NCBI GenBank assembly: GCA_964036665.1 | Contig: OZ038530.1 | Location: 5,656,501 to 5,720,500 of the forward strand | Length of the DNA stretch: 64,000 nt | Origin: Gordius sp. MW1 | Taxonomy: Eukaryota; Nematomorpha; Gordioida; Gordea; Gordiidae | Direction: 5' to 3' | Part shown: positions 11,127 through 23,194 of the stretch, one piece after another | Layout of the letters: each line of letters begins with the position of its first letter | Position numbering within the stretch: position 1 is the stretch's first letter | Notes under the pieces: model-generated | Databases searched by the model: none | What the model was told of the DNA's origin: nothing | Seen by the model: only the letters and a program-made list of their open reading frames with translations | Position numbers and translations under genes: made by a program

Positions 11127-12430
11127 TTGGTAGATCTAAGTGCGGCCCACGATTCTCTGGCTGCCGCTTCGCTTAAGCAGGGCACGCTACAAAAGAGGAT
11201 ATCTTTGTCACCTTCCAATTGTAGCGCTGGTTATAACACCTCATATAGCTCGTCTTCCGGCAAGGACTCGTCTGCAACTAATTCGGCCGACCTTTCCATA
11301 CTCGGAGTTATAATGGCAGATTCCCTCAATCCAGAACAATCCGAAATTCACAACAATCTCTTCCCAAATCATAAATTAACCCCAGAGGTAGGAGGTGCAC
11401 AAAGTTGTAAATCTGCGGTCAATAAAACGACTTGTACACGCGCTCAACGCAACCCCCTCTGCCAGCCATACAAATTAAAAAATCTTACCCCAAAGTGCCT
11501 CTCATATGTATGGCTGCCTCTGTGGTGGCCCCATTTCAAAATGACCACGTAGACGGGACGAAGCGAGAAGCGCCACCCTTATTCCCTTCATGGAACCTAC
11601 GGCTAATACCACGACACCATCAGTCAAACTTCCCAGCCTACGCAAAATTATTAGTGGTCACGCTAATAAAATTATCCATAACCACCTACCTGCTGCAATA
11701 GATAACCAAACACATATTAATCCCGTTGACAAAATGTTTGGGGGGACCGCGCATAACAATACCATTTCCCACAAACGGAGAACTCTTCCTCCCGTCGTGA
11801 CCCGAATACTAAGCTCGTGCTGGCGCGCACGGACAATATCTACTCTAATTCATGCGAAATGGCATCCATCGTTCCATCAACTTTGCTAAGAAGGTCTTCC
11901 CTCACTTGTTTCACTACCACAACAGTAGCTACTAACCATTTACCCAAATCTCCAAACTCAGTATCAATACCAGTACACAAGTTTGCTGCAAAAAATTTCC
12001 TTAATGCTCTATACCCCACAGAAATGAATACTAGATTAACGAGCGCGTCTTCAGGGCCTAACTAGAACCCAATGAGTCCGCGGTTCGCGAGGTTGCCTTC
12101 GCACCAAACCTCTCCCGCCTTAACCATGAACAAGATGTTAGTCGAAGAATTGAAGCGAAAGCAAGAAAAGGGCTCTACCATCCATCTCAACAACGGCAAA
12201 ACTTTTACGCGTTCATCTCCCCACTGTGCCAACCTATAGGCACCCCCTTCACATACTAACGCAGCTCGATGAGTTGGATGATGACTTTTTACCCTCATCA
12301 CCCCCTAAATAGCTGGAAGATCTAAGCGAATCTTATTATCACCAACCCAACATATGCCTGCAAAACGTGAAGCCTTCTGACAACGGGATTCCCTATGGAC
12401 AAGCCGTAAAAGCGTGTATCGCCACCACCT
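11127..12430 (+). pseudogene. Degenerate coding-like region, possibly a retroelement ORF1
   Basis: Base composition rises to near 50% GC, in contrast with the AT-rich surroundings. Protein-like sequence runs in successive overlapping frames: VDLSAAHDSLAAASLKQG at the start, a middle piece at 11590-12065, then NESAVREVAFAPNLSRLN and RIEAKARKGLYHPSQQRQ around 12065-12240, and EDLSESYYHQPNICLQNVK near 12315. Frame changes show decay. I do not recognise the family. The endonuclease scrap 0.9 kb downstream on the same strand makes a LINE ORF1 or gag-like region a fair guess, but no diagnostic motif is visible. Confidence 0.35.
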
Positions 12431-13250
12431 AAAGGAACGAAACGACCCGACTTTCCACCACTTGTTCCATGATCCTCTCTTCATTACATTAACATTTACA
12501 TTTTGTAGAATTCATGAATATAGTAAATGTTTTATCGAACATTACCTTTTTAGATTTATTGTTATCTTCGTAAATTTTTTAACTCGCATCGAAAACTTAT
12601 CAAAGCCTAAATCGCCCCGCTGAGAACACATATAACCCTTTATAAATATCGTTATGATTGTGATAGAAGTATTTATTAAATCACGCATTATCTCACTTTA
12701 ATAAATATTAGAAATTGCTGGATCATTTGAAAATAGATATAATTTTAGCCCATGATGTAAGTAGCATTTTTTTTACTAAGGCCCAGTATTAGCACTTTAT
12801 GTATTTTAAAGCTTTAACCTTTATTAGTAAAATTTAACTCATGCTATGCGTTCGTCATATGCGTAAACTAATAGACTGCTTGTTCCCTTTTAAAAAGCAA
12901 GTGAAACATGAATTTTGGCCAATTTATATAGTTTGATAAATTTTCAAAATCGCTATAATGTTAAAATATTATAAGATCAATGATTATTGTCCAATGCAAT
13001 GCATCGCTATACAAACTCTACTTTTTAAAAATAAAATATAAGATGAAAAGGGGTATGGATTTGATTTATGTTATCAAATGTTATCGATACAAAAAAATTA
13101 ACATAGCAAAAGATCTCAATTTCGTTTATATATAAATTCAAGGGTAATATTGGGGAAAATCATTGAAGATCAATAAATGTATTTATAACCTATATACCGT
13201 GCAGAAGGGGTTCGGATACTTATACTAGCGTTATACATAACACACGGTAG
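12431..13250. other. AT-rich DNA, no gene recognised
   Basis: Low-complexity AT-rich sequence between the degenerate coding patch and the endonuclease scrap. I see no element ends. Confidence 0.5.
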
Positions 13251-13323
13251 TTCACACGAAAGTATTCGTGCTTTTCTAGAAACATACTTATTATTATTAG
13301 CCTATCAGCCACGTGAGGGTGGC

Positions 13324-13554
13324 GTGGACAATGCTTTACGTTCTCATTCATATACTAATGTACCTATTATATTAACGGGTGATTTTAATTTAGAATTGAG
13401 CCCTGATACCAATGACACCTTTCTTAGTTATATGCATACTACGTTTGGGCTCAAGCTTTATTCGTCCAGGAAACCGACGACTAGGGGCGGTACATGTCTT
13501 GATGCTGTGTTCGCCAGAAACACGGGGCGGCTCACTCAAGTTCCATCGAAATAA
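13324..13554 (+). pseudogene. LINE-type endonuclease fragment
   Basis: The 76-aa frame contains VPIILTGDFNLELSPD, then a later PTTRGGTCLDAVFARN. GDFN is the metal-binding motif of APE-like endonucleases. The TxxGxxLDxVF segment is the usual downstream motif in retrotransposon endonucleases. The frame stays open slightly upstream with an LLAYQPREGG-like stretch. No reverse transcriptase follows: sequence after 13560 is AT-rich and soon becomes family A. This is a truncated relic. Confidence 0.75.
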
Positions 13555-13799
13555 ACAAAATTATTTAGTTTTATATTTTGTTTAAAATAAACATTTATTT
13601 TTTTAATTCAATAATATGTTTTGCGTTTTTAACCTTATTTCGCCTATCTTGTAAAATTTATAGGGAACAGTTGGCACGCTCTTTTAACGACCTTTCTTCC
13701 ATCGATCGACCAACCCAAGAAAATTTCCCCCTTGTCATAGGTACCTAACGTTTTATTACTTTATTTTTCTTCTTAATTCTCGCGTGACAAAGTACAAAA

Positions 13800-14865
13800 A
13801 GGAGTTTATTGGGGTTCGATTCCCGGAGAGGGCAAACTTTTTTTTTATTTTTTAAATTAAATTAAAATATTTTTCCTGTTACTACCATTGATAATATGAC
13901 TTTTTGGCCGTCCGCTTGTTCTATTATTGTTTCATTTTATTATATAATAAACATAAATAAAAGTTGTTTACTTTTAATTGCTATGCAATTTAACTAGTTT
14001 TTGGGTTAGAATCCCGGAGTTTTTTTTTGACTCTTATGATTGTTCTTGTTACTATCATTGATAATAAGACTTTTTTGCCGTCCGCTGCCTGCTGACCAAT
14101 GAAAAAAATGACCATTGGCCAAAATGTGAATCCGAGTTTATTTTTCGTTTTTTTTGACATTATGATTGTTCCTGTTACTACCATTGCTATTATGACTTTT
14201 TGGCCGTCCGCTGGCTGCTGACCAATGGAATAAAATGACCATTGGCCAAAATGTGATTCGAAAATTTTTTTTTCGTTTTTTTTACTCTTATGAATTTATA
14301 TCCATTTTGACCGTGTGCTGGCTGCTGACCGATGGAAAAAATGACCAGTGGCCAAAGTGAGCATCAAATTTTTTTTTCCGTTTTTTTGGCTATCATTGAC
14401 TTATAGAGTATCTGTTGGTACTGACCAATGGAGAAAAAATGACCATTCGCCAAATTTTTGCTTTTTTTAATTAAAAATTGTTCAAATTCAACAAAAATTT
14501 CTTCCAACAATTCTGCAAATTCTTAACATTGTGATGTTTTATAATATAATGTTTGTTAGACCCATAATCACTAAAGGCCGTAAAAACTAATGTAATACGC
14601 AACTAGATGCAAACACTAAATCTAACCCTAACCCTTGCCTATATTACATTTTGCCTATATTACATTTTGCCTATAAATGGAAAATTTGTATAAATAATTA
14701 ATTAATCATTAGGCATTTAATACCCCCCTATAGGCATTCTCGCCCCTTCCCACCTTTCTCGCCCATAAATTGCATAGCAAATATGATACATTTATACGAA
14801 GTAAAGATGAGTCGTCCCCCCTTCCCTTCTCCCCTCCCCCTTCCCACGAGGGCCGAAGGCCCGAG
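13800..14865. repeat. Repeat family A, cluster 2, with hairpin end
   Basis: This block starts around GGGGTTCGATTCCCGGAGAG and contains four GACCAATGG/CCATTGGCC units. It then enters a conserved tail: AACCCTAACCCTTGCC, a doubled TATTACATTTTGCC, the inverted copy of the family head (CCCATAAATTGCATAGCAA at about 14762), a pyrimidine run and the hairpin GGGCCGAAGGCCC ending at 14865. The tail is almost identical to 21390-21800, and similarity stops at the same base, so 14865 is a true element end. Confidence 0.85.
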
Positions 14866-15468
14866 TGTTCTTATCTTGTTTTTGCTAAAAGATCATATGT
14901 TTTTTAGTAGTATTTTCTTTTATATATAGTAAATCCTCTTAGGCTGATATATTGTGATGTAACAATATTGTTTGATTTTATTTGATTACTTTCTTTATAA
15001 TTTATAAGATATATGAATATTAGAAATCGTATATATTAAATATTTATTCATTATTAAATATTTTTTAACTGGCCAAAATAGATAATCAAAATTTCAATCT
15101 AACATTTTAATTTATAGCTCTTACCTTATCGGGTATACTTTAAAAGGCTCACGGTTAGAATATCTTGATTCAACAAAAATAAGAATGGTTTATTAAATAT
15201 AAATCACAACTCGATTGACAGCAGCGAAGTCTGATGTTACCTTAAATTAAACCAAAATGATTATAAACCGCTATTTGTTATTTGGTTCAAAAATTTTAAA
15301 TCAACTTAATGAAATTTAAAAGCGAGCCGCTTCGCGTGGATGATTTTATGCTTTCACATTCTAATATATTATCTAAATCTCTTTATTCGCTATTTATATT
15401 TATGATTTGACATGGAATTCCTATTTTCCATGTCCTTGATTTACTCTAGTATTTATGATCTAACATTT
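14866..15468. other. AT-rich DNA, no gene recognised
   Basis: Spacer between two family A blocks. Nothing identifiable. Confidence 0.5.
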
Positions 15469-16196
15469 TTAATTGCTATGCAATTTATGGGCTCGCTTTT
15501 TGTTGTCCGTCCGTCCGTCCGTTGTCCGTCCATCCGTCCGTCCAACGTTCTGAATTGCTAATTCGATACCCGGAGAGGGCAAATTTTTTTTAAAATTAAA
15601 TTAATAAATTGTTCTTTTTATACCATTGATAATATGACTTTTTGAACGTGTCCTGGCTACTACCAATGAAAAAAATGAACATTGGCCAAATTATGATTCG
15701 AAATTTTTACCCTATGCCCTCCCCTAGAAGGGCCTATGCCTCTACTTATAGGGGTTCTGTGCCCCCCCCCTTACAAAAGCCTATGCCTCTACTGATGTGG
15801 GTTCGAATTCCGGCAAGGGCAAATTCTTAATTGCTGGTTCGATACCCGGAGAGGGCAAATTTTTTTTTAGTTTTTTTAAATGAATATATCATTCTTGTTA
15901 ACATTATTGATAATATGACTTTTTGGCCGTCCGCTGGTTACTGACCAATGAATAAAATGACCATTGGCCAAAGTGTGAATCGAATTTTTTTTCCTCTCGT
16001 TTTTTGAATTGCTATATTGGGTTAACATTGATAAATACCTATGCCCCCCCCCTACAAGGGCCTATGTCTCTACTGATATGGGTCCCTGTGCCCCCCCCCC
16101 CTACAAAGGCTCATGCCTCTACTGATGTGGGTACGAATCCCGGAGAGGGCAAATTTCTTTTATTTTTTTTAAATTAATATATTGTTCTTGTTAATC
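15469..16196. repeat. Repeat family A, cluster 3
   Basis: This cluster begins with the head TTTTAATTGCTATGCAATTT and a run of CCGTCCGTCCGTC. It holds three tRNA-T-arm-like motifs (GGGTTCGAATTCCGG near 15799, GGTTCGATACCCGG near 15836, GGGTACGAATCCCGG near 16130), C-runs of ten or more, and two CCAAT/ATTGG units. No coding content. Confidence 0.85.
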
Positions 16197-16997
16197 TGTG
16201 GAATTATTATTCTATGAACGCACAAAATTTTATAATAGTCAATCTTTATAATGTGAAGTTGTATTTATCCATGATCTCATGAGATTAATATACACCAACT
16301 TAAAACACCCTTAAGTTTAAGGAGAGACTGTGAGATAATTTATTCATTATATTAAGTTTTAATAATTAAGGTTTTAAATAAATGCATAAACAAAATAAGT
16401 TTTATATCTCTGAATGTTTTTTTTGTTAGAATGCAAAAGATTTTTTTATAAAACCCGGTAATATAAGAATTAGAATTCAAATGTATAAAACAGGATCCTG
16501 TTAGTTTTGGTAACTTGCAATATGGCATTGAATATTCACATGTATTACAATGGCACCATAAATTGGCTTCTATAAGATTTATAGCAACGTCATCTATTTA
16601 TATTTTTTTAAAGAAGGAACAAAAATTGCTAAAAAAATAATAACAGTAAATGGTCAAACCTTAAGAATTAAATGACAGAACTAGCACCTGAAATCGCTAC
16701 AATCATAAAGGTGAATATGTAAATCACCATTTTTTTAAACATGTAAGTGAAATTATTAAACAACGCAATTATTTTATATATATTTTTAACGATCAAAACA
16801 ATAATAATGACTACCTTGAGTTGTGAGTTAATTTAAAGATTAATTATCTTTTACTGTAAGTGTAAAGGTCATTGAACTCATCTACCGGCAAACAAAATTA
16901 TAATGGTTAACTAAAAATTAAATTAATTTGCATCATATTAAATGTGCTAATATAAGACCGCTTGATATTAAATAAATTTATGTAATATAGTCCTTAT
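16197..16997. other. AT-rich DNA, no gene recognised
   Basis: No open frames or repeat ends seen. Confidence 0.5.
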
Positions 16998-17005
16998 TAG
17001 ACTGG

Positions 17006-17159
17006 GATGGGCGTAGCCAGGTTTTGGATTAGGGGGGGGGGCAAAACGTTTAAAAGTTCAATTAGAGGGAGGCAAAACATAAATTTTTTTAGTTTTTCAA
17101 AGTTTGAAAATTTTTTTTCCGTAAATTAGGGGGGGGGGGACACCCTGGCTACGCCCATG
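17006..17159. mobile_element. Short MITE, CATGGGCGTAGCCAGG family
   Basis: The inverted ends are GATGGGCGTAGCCAGG (17006) and CCTGGCTACGCCCATG (to 17159). The identical 8-bp direct repeat TAGACTGG flanks both sides (16998-17005 and 17160-17167). The 154-bp interior is G-run, GCAAAAC and T/A-rich sequence. An 8-bp duplication suggests hAT-type mobilisation. Further members lie at 29180-29476 and 62862-63005, with single ends near 4618 and 28983. Confidence 0.9.
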
Positions 17160-17555
17160 TAGACTGGACTTTAGAATTAATGAATAAATAATAGATGAGA
17201 ACGGGGCTAGTTATAGACCGGTGTAGCGTACAGAAATGTCGAAGGTTGTAAAATAGCGAACGTCAAATACGAATTGCTATTGGTTAAAAACACGAAATAA
17301 TGAGTTTTGACGTTTATCTCGTCATTTTTTACTAACAGGGGATTGGGTGGGGATTTGGAAAATGCATTGTTACTTTTGACGATCCCATTGTTATACCATA
17401 GCGTTTTTAAATTTGAACGTCAATTATCCCATATTTGAATTAGAGATAAATATTAACTAATACATTTAAATTGATATATATATGTTAATTGTGTTGTATT
17501 AAATAAAAGTTAAATAGAATTATATTAAAAGTTAAATAGAATTATATTATTTTTT

Positions 17556-18654
17556 ACCCTCTTTCTCACCATGGGGGAGGGGGGGGGGGGGGTGATTTGC
17601 CCCCCCCTTATTTTTTACCCTCTTTTTCACCAGGGGGGAGGGGGGGGGGGGTGATTTGCCCCCCCCCCTTATTTTTCACCCTCTTTCTCACCAGGGGGGG
17701 GGGGGTGTTTTGCCCTCCCCTTATTTTTCACCCTCTTTCTCACCAGGGGGGAGGGGGGGGGGGGGTGTTTTGCCCCCCTTATTTTTCACCCTCTTTCTCA
17801 CCAGGGGGAGGGGGGGGGGGTGTGTTTTGCCCCCCCCTTATTTTTTACCCTCTTTCTCACCAGGGGGGAGGGGGGTGTTTTGCCCCCCCTTATTTTTCAC
17901 CCTCTTTCTCACCAGGGGGGGAGTGTTTTGCCTCCACCCTTATTTTTTACCCTCTTTCTCACCAGGGGGGGGGGAGTGTTTTGCCCCCCCCCCTTATTTT
18001 TCACCCTCTTTCTCACCAGGGGGGAGGGGGGGGGGGTGTTTTGCCCCCCCCCCTTATTTTTCACCCTCTTTCTCACCAGGGGGGAGGGGGGGGGGGGTGT
18101 TTTGCCCCCCCCTTATTTTTCACCCGCTTTCTCACCAGGGGGGAGGGGGGGGGGGTGTTTTGCCATCCCCTTATTTTTCACCCTCTTTCTCACCAGGGGG
18201 GAGGGGTGTGTTTTGCCCCCCCCCCCCTTATTTTTTACCCTCTTTCTCACCAGGGGGGAGGGGGGTGTTTTGCCCCCCCCCCCGAGGGGGGTGTTTTGCC
18301 CCCCCCCCCGAGGGGGGTGTTTTGCCCCCCCCCTTATCTTTCACCCTCTTTCTCACCAGGGGGGAGTGTTTTGCCTCCACCCTTATTTTTTACCCTCTTT
18401 CTCACCAGGAGGGGGGGGGGAGTGTTTTGCCCCCCCACCCTTATTTTTCACCCTCTTTCTCACCAGGGGGGAGGGGGGGGGTGTTTTGCCCCCCCCCCCT
18501 TATTTTTCACCCTCTTTCTCACCAGGGGGAGAGGGGGGGGGGTGTTTTGCCCCCCCCCCTTTATTTTTACCCTCTTTCTCACCAGGGGGGAGGGGGGGGG
18601 GGGGGTGATTTGCCCCCCCCCCCTTTTTACCCTCTTTCTCACCAGGGCCCCTCT
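17556..18654 (+). repeat. Minisatellite array, forward arm (19 units)
   Basis: Each unit is TTATTTTTCACCCTCTTTC + TCACCAG + a G-run of 6-18 + TGTTTTGCC + a C-run. I count 19 copies of the CTTTCTCACCA core. Unit length varies from about 50 to 60 bp because of run-length changes. Long open frames exist in all three frames and give repeated FFTLFLTRG-like peptides. These are artefacts of the repeat, not proteins. Confidence 0.95.
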
Positions 18655-19492
18655 CCCCTGGTGAGAAAGAGGGTAAAAATTAAGGGGGGGGCACCCGCCC
18701 CCCCCCCTGGTGAGAAAGAGGGTGAAAAATAAGGGGGGGGCAAAACACCCCCCTCCCCCCTGGTGAGAAAGAGGGTAAAAAATAAGGGGGGGGGGGCAAA
18801 ACACCCCCCCCCCCTCCCCCTGGTGAGAAAGAGGGTGAAAAATAAGGGGGGGGGCAAAACACCCCCCCTCCCCCCTGGTGAGAAAGAGGGTGATAAATAA
18901 GGGGGGGCAAAACACTCCCCCCCCCTGGTGAGAAAGAGGGTAAAAAATAAGGGGGGAGGCAAAACACTCCCCCCCCCCCCTGGTGAGAAAGAGGGTGAAA
19001 AATAAGGGGGGGGGCAAACCACCCCCCTTCCCCCTGGTGAGAAAGAGGGTGAAAAATAAGGGGGGGGGGCAAAACACCCCCCTCCCCCCTGGTGAGAAAG
19101 AGGGTGAAAAATAAGGGGAGGGCAAAACACCCCCCTCCCCCCTGGTGAAAAAGAGGGTAAAAAATAAGGGGGGGGCAAAACACTCCCCCCCCCCTGGTGA
19201 GAAAGAGGGTAAAAAATAAGGGGGGGGGCACCCCCCCCCCCTCCCCCCTGGTGAGAAAGAGGGTGAAAAATAAGGGGGGGGGGCAAAACACCCCTCCCCC
19301 TCCCCCCTGGTGAGAAAGCGGGTGAAAAATAAGGGGGGGGGGGCAAAACACCCCCCCCCCCCCTCCCCTTTGGTGAGAAAGAGGGTGAAAAATAAGGGGG
19401 GGGGGGCAAAACACTCCCCCCCCCTGGTGAGAAAGAGGGTAAAAAATAAGGGTGGAGGCAAAACACTCCCCCCCCCCCTGGTGAGAAAAAAT
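18655..19492 (-). repeat. Minisatellite array, reverse arm (16 units)
   Basis: This is the same unit as in the forward arm, read on the other strand: CTGGTGAGAAAGAGGGTGAA, AAATAAGG, G-run, CAAAACACC, C-run. I count 16 copies of the GGTGAGAAAG core. The turnaround is TCACCAGGGCCCCTCTCCCC followed by TGGTGAGAAAGAG near 18640-18675. Confidence 0.95.
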
Positions 19493-19708
19493 AACATAAT
19501 ATTATTGATGATTGACGTTTTTATCCGCCAATAAGAACTATTTCAACAATTTTAATGAAAATAATAAATTAATTAAAAATTAACTAAATATTAACTTTAT
19601 TGTTCACTTCATAAATTAAGCATAAAAATAACATAATATTATTGATGATTGACCGTTTTATCCGCCAATAAGAACTATTTCAACAATTTTAATGAAAATA
19701 ATATATGA
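19488..19708. repeat. Direct duplication of an ~85-bp segment
   Basis: The segment AAAATAACATAATATTATTG...CAATTTTAATGAAAATAATA occurs at about 19488-19572 and again at about 19624-19708 with very few changes. It sits between the end of the reverse array and the outer inverted repeat. Confidence 0.85.
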
Positions 19709-19769
19709 CGCTTGATTGACATTTGACTTCGCTATTTTACAACGTTCGCTGACTCCAATATTACACCGG

Positions 19770-20130
19770 ATTTAATGTTATTTTTGCAATTTTTTTTGTA
19801 AATATACAATAATTAGTTTTTAACAATTCGTAGTTCGGGGGGGGGGGGGGGGGGGGTAATTAGGACCCCAAGCAGTCTAAAAATGCCGTACAAAATAAGT
19901 TAGTAAATATTTTATCTTCATTTTTTCATTAGCTTAACAAAATTTACCCTAGAAAATTTCTGCAAAATATGGCTAGTTTTTATCCAATAGGTTTTAAGAT
20001 AGAGAGTGTTTTAGATGCCCGGAGTCTTCCAGGACCCCACCTTCCATAATATGAAGAAAAAAAAATTTATCAACTTTTTTTTCGAATTATATTATTAAAA
20101 CCCATTATTGTAAACACATTTGTGAAGAAA
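19770..20130. other. AT-rich spacer with an 18-20 nt G-run
   Basis: A pure G tract lies at about 19838-19857. The rest has no recognised feature. Confidence 0.5.
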
Positions 20131-21800
20131 CTTTTAATTGCTATGCAATTTATGGGCTCGTTTTTGGTTGTCCGTTGTCCGTTGTCTGTCCGTCCCTATC
20201 TATTTGCATTGGGTATATTAGGTTATCGATTTTTTAAATTAATGCATGAGAAAGAGGTGCCCCACCCCTCATCTCTATCTCCCTCGCTTTCGGGCGGGGT
20301 CGGGTTTTAATTGCTATGTTAAATTAATGCATAAGTATATCTATTCGTTTTTGAATTGGGTAACATTGATATTAATTGCTATAATTACCCGTGCTTTCTA
20401 CTACAAGGGCCTATGCCTCTACTGATATGGGTCCCTGTGCCCCTACAAAAGTCTACCTCTATTAATGTGGGTTCGAACCCCGGCGAACGTTCTGAATTGC
20501 TGGTTCGATTCCCGGAGAGGGCAAAATTTTTTTTTTTTTAAATTAAATTAATATACTTTTCCTGTTACTACCATTGATAATATGACTTTTTGGCCGTCCG
20601 CTTGTTTTATTGTTTCATTTTATTATATAATAAACATAAATAAAAGTTGTTTAATTTTAATTGCTATGCAATTTAACTAGTTTTTGGGTTAGAATCCCGG
20701 AGTTTTTTTTTGACTCTTATGATTGTTCTTGTTACTATCATTGATAATAAGACTTTTTGGCCGTCCGCTGGCTGCTGACCAATGAAAAAAATGACCATTG
20801 GCCAAAATGTGAATCCGAGTTTATTTTTTTGTTTTTTTTACTATTATGATTGTTCCTGTTACTACCATTGCTATTATGACTTTTTGGCCGTCCGCTGGCT
20901 CCTGACCGATGGAAAAAATGACCATTGGCCAAAATGTGAATCGAAATTATTTTTTTCGTTTTTTTTGACTATTATGATTGTTCCTGTTCCTACCATTGCT
21001 ATTATGACTTTTTGGCCGTCCGCTGGCTGCTGACCAATGGAATAAAATGACGATTGGCCAAAATGTGATTCGAAAATTTTTTTTTCGTTTTTTTTGACTA
21101 TTATGAATTTATATCCACTTTTACCGTGTCCTGGCTGCTGACCAATGGAAAAAAATGACCATTGGCCAAAATGTGATTTGAAAAGTTTTTTTTCGTTTTT
21201 TTTTACCCTTATGAATTTATATCCATTTTTATCGTGTGCTTGCTGCTGACCAATGGAAAAAAATGACCATTGGCCAAAGTGAGCATCAAATTTTTTTTTC
21301 CGTTTTTTTGGCTATCATTGACTTATAGAGTATCTGTTGGTACTGACCAATGGAAAAAAATGACCATTCGCCAAATTTTTGATTTTTTCAATTAAAAATT
21401 GTTCAAATTCAACAAAAAATTTCTCCCAATAATTCTGCAAATTCTTAACATTGTGATGTTTTATAATATAATGTTTGTTAGACCCATAATCACTAAAGGC
21501 CATAAAAACTAATGTAATACGCAACTAGATGCAAACACTAAATCTAACCCTAACCCTTGCCTATATTACATTTTGCCTATATTACATTTTGCCTATAAAT
21601 GGAAAATTTGTATAAATAATTAATTAATCATTAGGCATTTAATACCCCCCTATAGGCATTCTCGCCCCTTCCCACCTTTCTTGCCCATAAATTGCATAGC
21701 AAATATGATACATTTATACGAAGTATAGATGAGTCGTCCCCCCTTCCCTTCCCCCCTTCCCTTCTCCCCTCCCCCTTCCCACGAGGGCCGAAGGCCCGAG
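20131..21800. repeat. Repeat family A, cluster 4, near full length
   Basis: This is the best complete example. The head TTTTAATTGCTATGCAATTT lies near 20131. Next come TTGTCCGTTGTCTGTCCGTC, two T-arm-like motifs (GGGTTCGAACCCCGG near 20469 and GGTTCGATTCCCGG near 20503), six CCAAT/ATTGG units (20770-21370) and the conserved tail with AACCCTAACCC. It closes with the inverted head CCCATAAATTGCATAGCAA (about 21686) and the terminal hairpin GGGCCGAAGGCCC to 21800. A copy of similar order is at 63091 to the window end. Confidence 0.88.
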
Positions 21801-22819
21801 TTTTTGTATACATTTCTATTTATTTAAGATATTTAAATTTTAAACTCTAATTTTAACATTTTAATTTTTCCTCGTGGTATTTCAAAGTGCTTAATTGTGT
21901 GATTTTCCCACATTTTTTGATTTTTTAACATGTCTAATCTTAAAAAGTGCAGTATTTTTGATAGTTCTTTGTATAAAGATGGTATATAAACATAACAGTT
22001 ATAACATATCAAGTAGTTCTTGATGATTCTGACGATTAAATGATTATGTGACGTTTTAGACATTGGCGACATCAAGTAACCAAGTGACGAAGAAGATCGA
22101 TTTGGAGTATTCGGTGTTCTTCCATCCATGCAAAATTCTGAATCGAAGTTCCGCAATTCTTCTGACTTCATCCCATGACTTAACTACAGGATTACTTTAC
22201 TCCATTCCATTTATTCTCGTTACATATCTATCCATATGTTTTATTACTACTTGTTTAATCTCGCGTTTTGTCCTTTTATCTCCAAATTGTATTCGCATGA
22301 TATGTCTCTTTTAAATAAAGATTCTTTGATATATTAGACTATCACGCATTTCATCCAAACACCACTAAATTGGTGATATAGCAAATCTGGTGATTAACAT
22401 TTAACTATATCCAACCACTAAAATTACGTCTACATGAGTAGTCATGAATCTCAGATTTAACAGGAGATAAAGATGAAGAAGAGTTAATTGATTTTTAGCA
22501 AAAATAGGTTTAAATTACTTATTACAGATGAAAGAGAAAGAGGTAAGAGTATAGTTAAATTTAGCACTTAAAGAACACAAGATACTCTTAAATAACTCAA
22601 TGCTATATAGGCATATTGTATTTGTTAGATATATACAGTAAATTTAGACCATATAATAGATTTTTTTTATTGGTATAAATTGAATCATCAAATCCTCAAT
22701 GACTTATGGAGCAGAGATGACTTAAACATTATGCCACATTTGTATATATTTTTTTGGAAATTTCTAAATGAATAAATATAATTAGTATTCTGTACCTTTC
22801 AGGTTATATCACTTGAGAT
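21801..22819. other. AT-rich DNA with one possible isolated minus-strand exon
   Basis: Between 22060 and 22190 the minus strand reads, after a possible acceptor, KSEELRNFDSEFCMDGRTPN and then SSSSLGYLMSPMSKTS. It looks protein-like but has no partner exon, no known domain, and the frame degrades to AT-rich filler below 22020. I do not call a gene. The remainder shows nothing. Confidence 0.3.
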
Positions 22820-23194
22820 TAGTGTTGTTAATATGCCAAAATGCTAAACCATAACCTATGGTAGTAGCATACATCTCGCCCATTACCATCATTATAACCA
22901 GCACCATGCTGCTTAATAACCCGATTGCTAGCATGGCACATTAAAGTTGGCATGGTTGCTGGTTGAGAGAGATGTAAGTAACCGGGCATTTGGCAGATTG
23001 GATTGATATAAACCGTGGTATTGAGCAGGATTGTTTTAAACCAAACATGGTTTTTAGCAAATTTAATTTTAGCTTACTATTAGAGTTGGCAGCTGCCATA
23101 TAATGCTAATCAATATTTTTCAATCATATATTAATCCAAAAATGGTGATTAAAAAAAAATATATTATAAAGAACTTTGCCCCCTACCTTTATTT

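Larger units (their letters stand above)
17218..19769. mobile_element. Foldback element 1 built of a G/C-run minisatellite
   Basis: Outer inverted repeats of about 50 bp are visible: CCGGTGTAGCG...GTTGTAAAATAGCGAACGTC on the left (17218-17268) and its imperfect reverse complement ending CACCGG at 19769. Between them lie a plus-oriented array and a minus-oriented array of the same ~55-bp unit meeting near 18655. No transposase. I could not find a clear target-site duplication, so the true ends may differ slightly. Confidence 0.75.

Noticed and set aside
13800-16196. Possible tRNA genes at the GGTTCGAATCC motifs
   Set aside because: Only the T-arm is present. I see no acceptor, D-arm or anticodon stem at the right distance, so no tRNA gene is called.
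17597-19497. Very long open frames (240-358 aa) in several frames on both strands
   Set aside because: They are translations of the G/C-run minisatellite; every frame is open because the unit lacks stops, and the peptides are simple repeats.
17218-19769. Target-site duplication for foldback element 1
   Set aside because: No convincing 8-bp match was found next to the CCGGTGTA ends, so none is reported.
21833-22171. 112-aa minus-strand frame as a gene
   Set aside because: Only the first ~50 residues look protein-like and there are no partner exons or known domain; left as a possible isolated exon.
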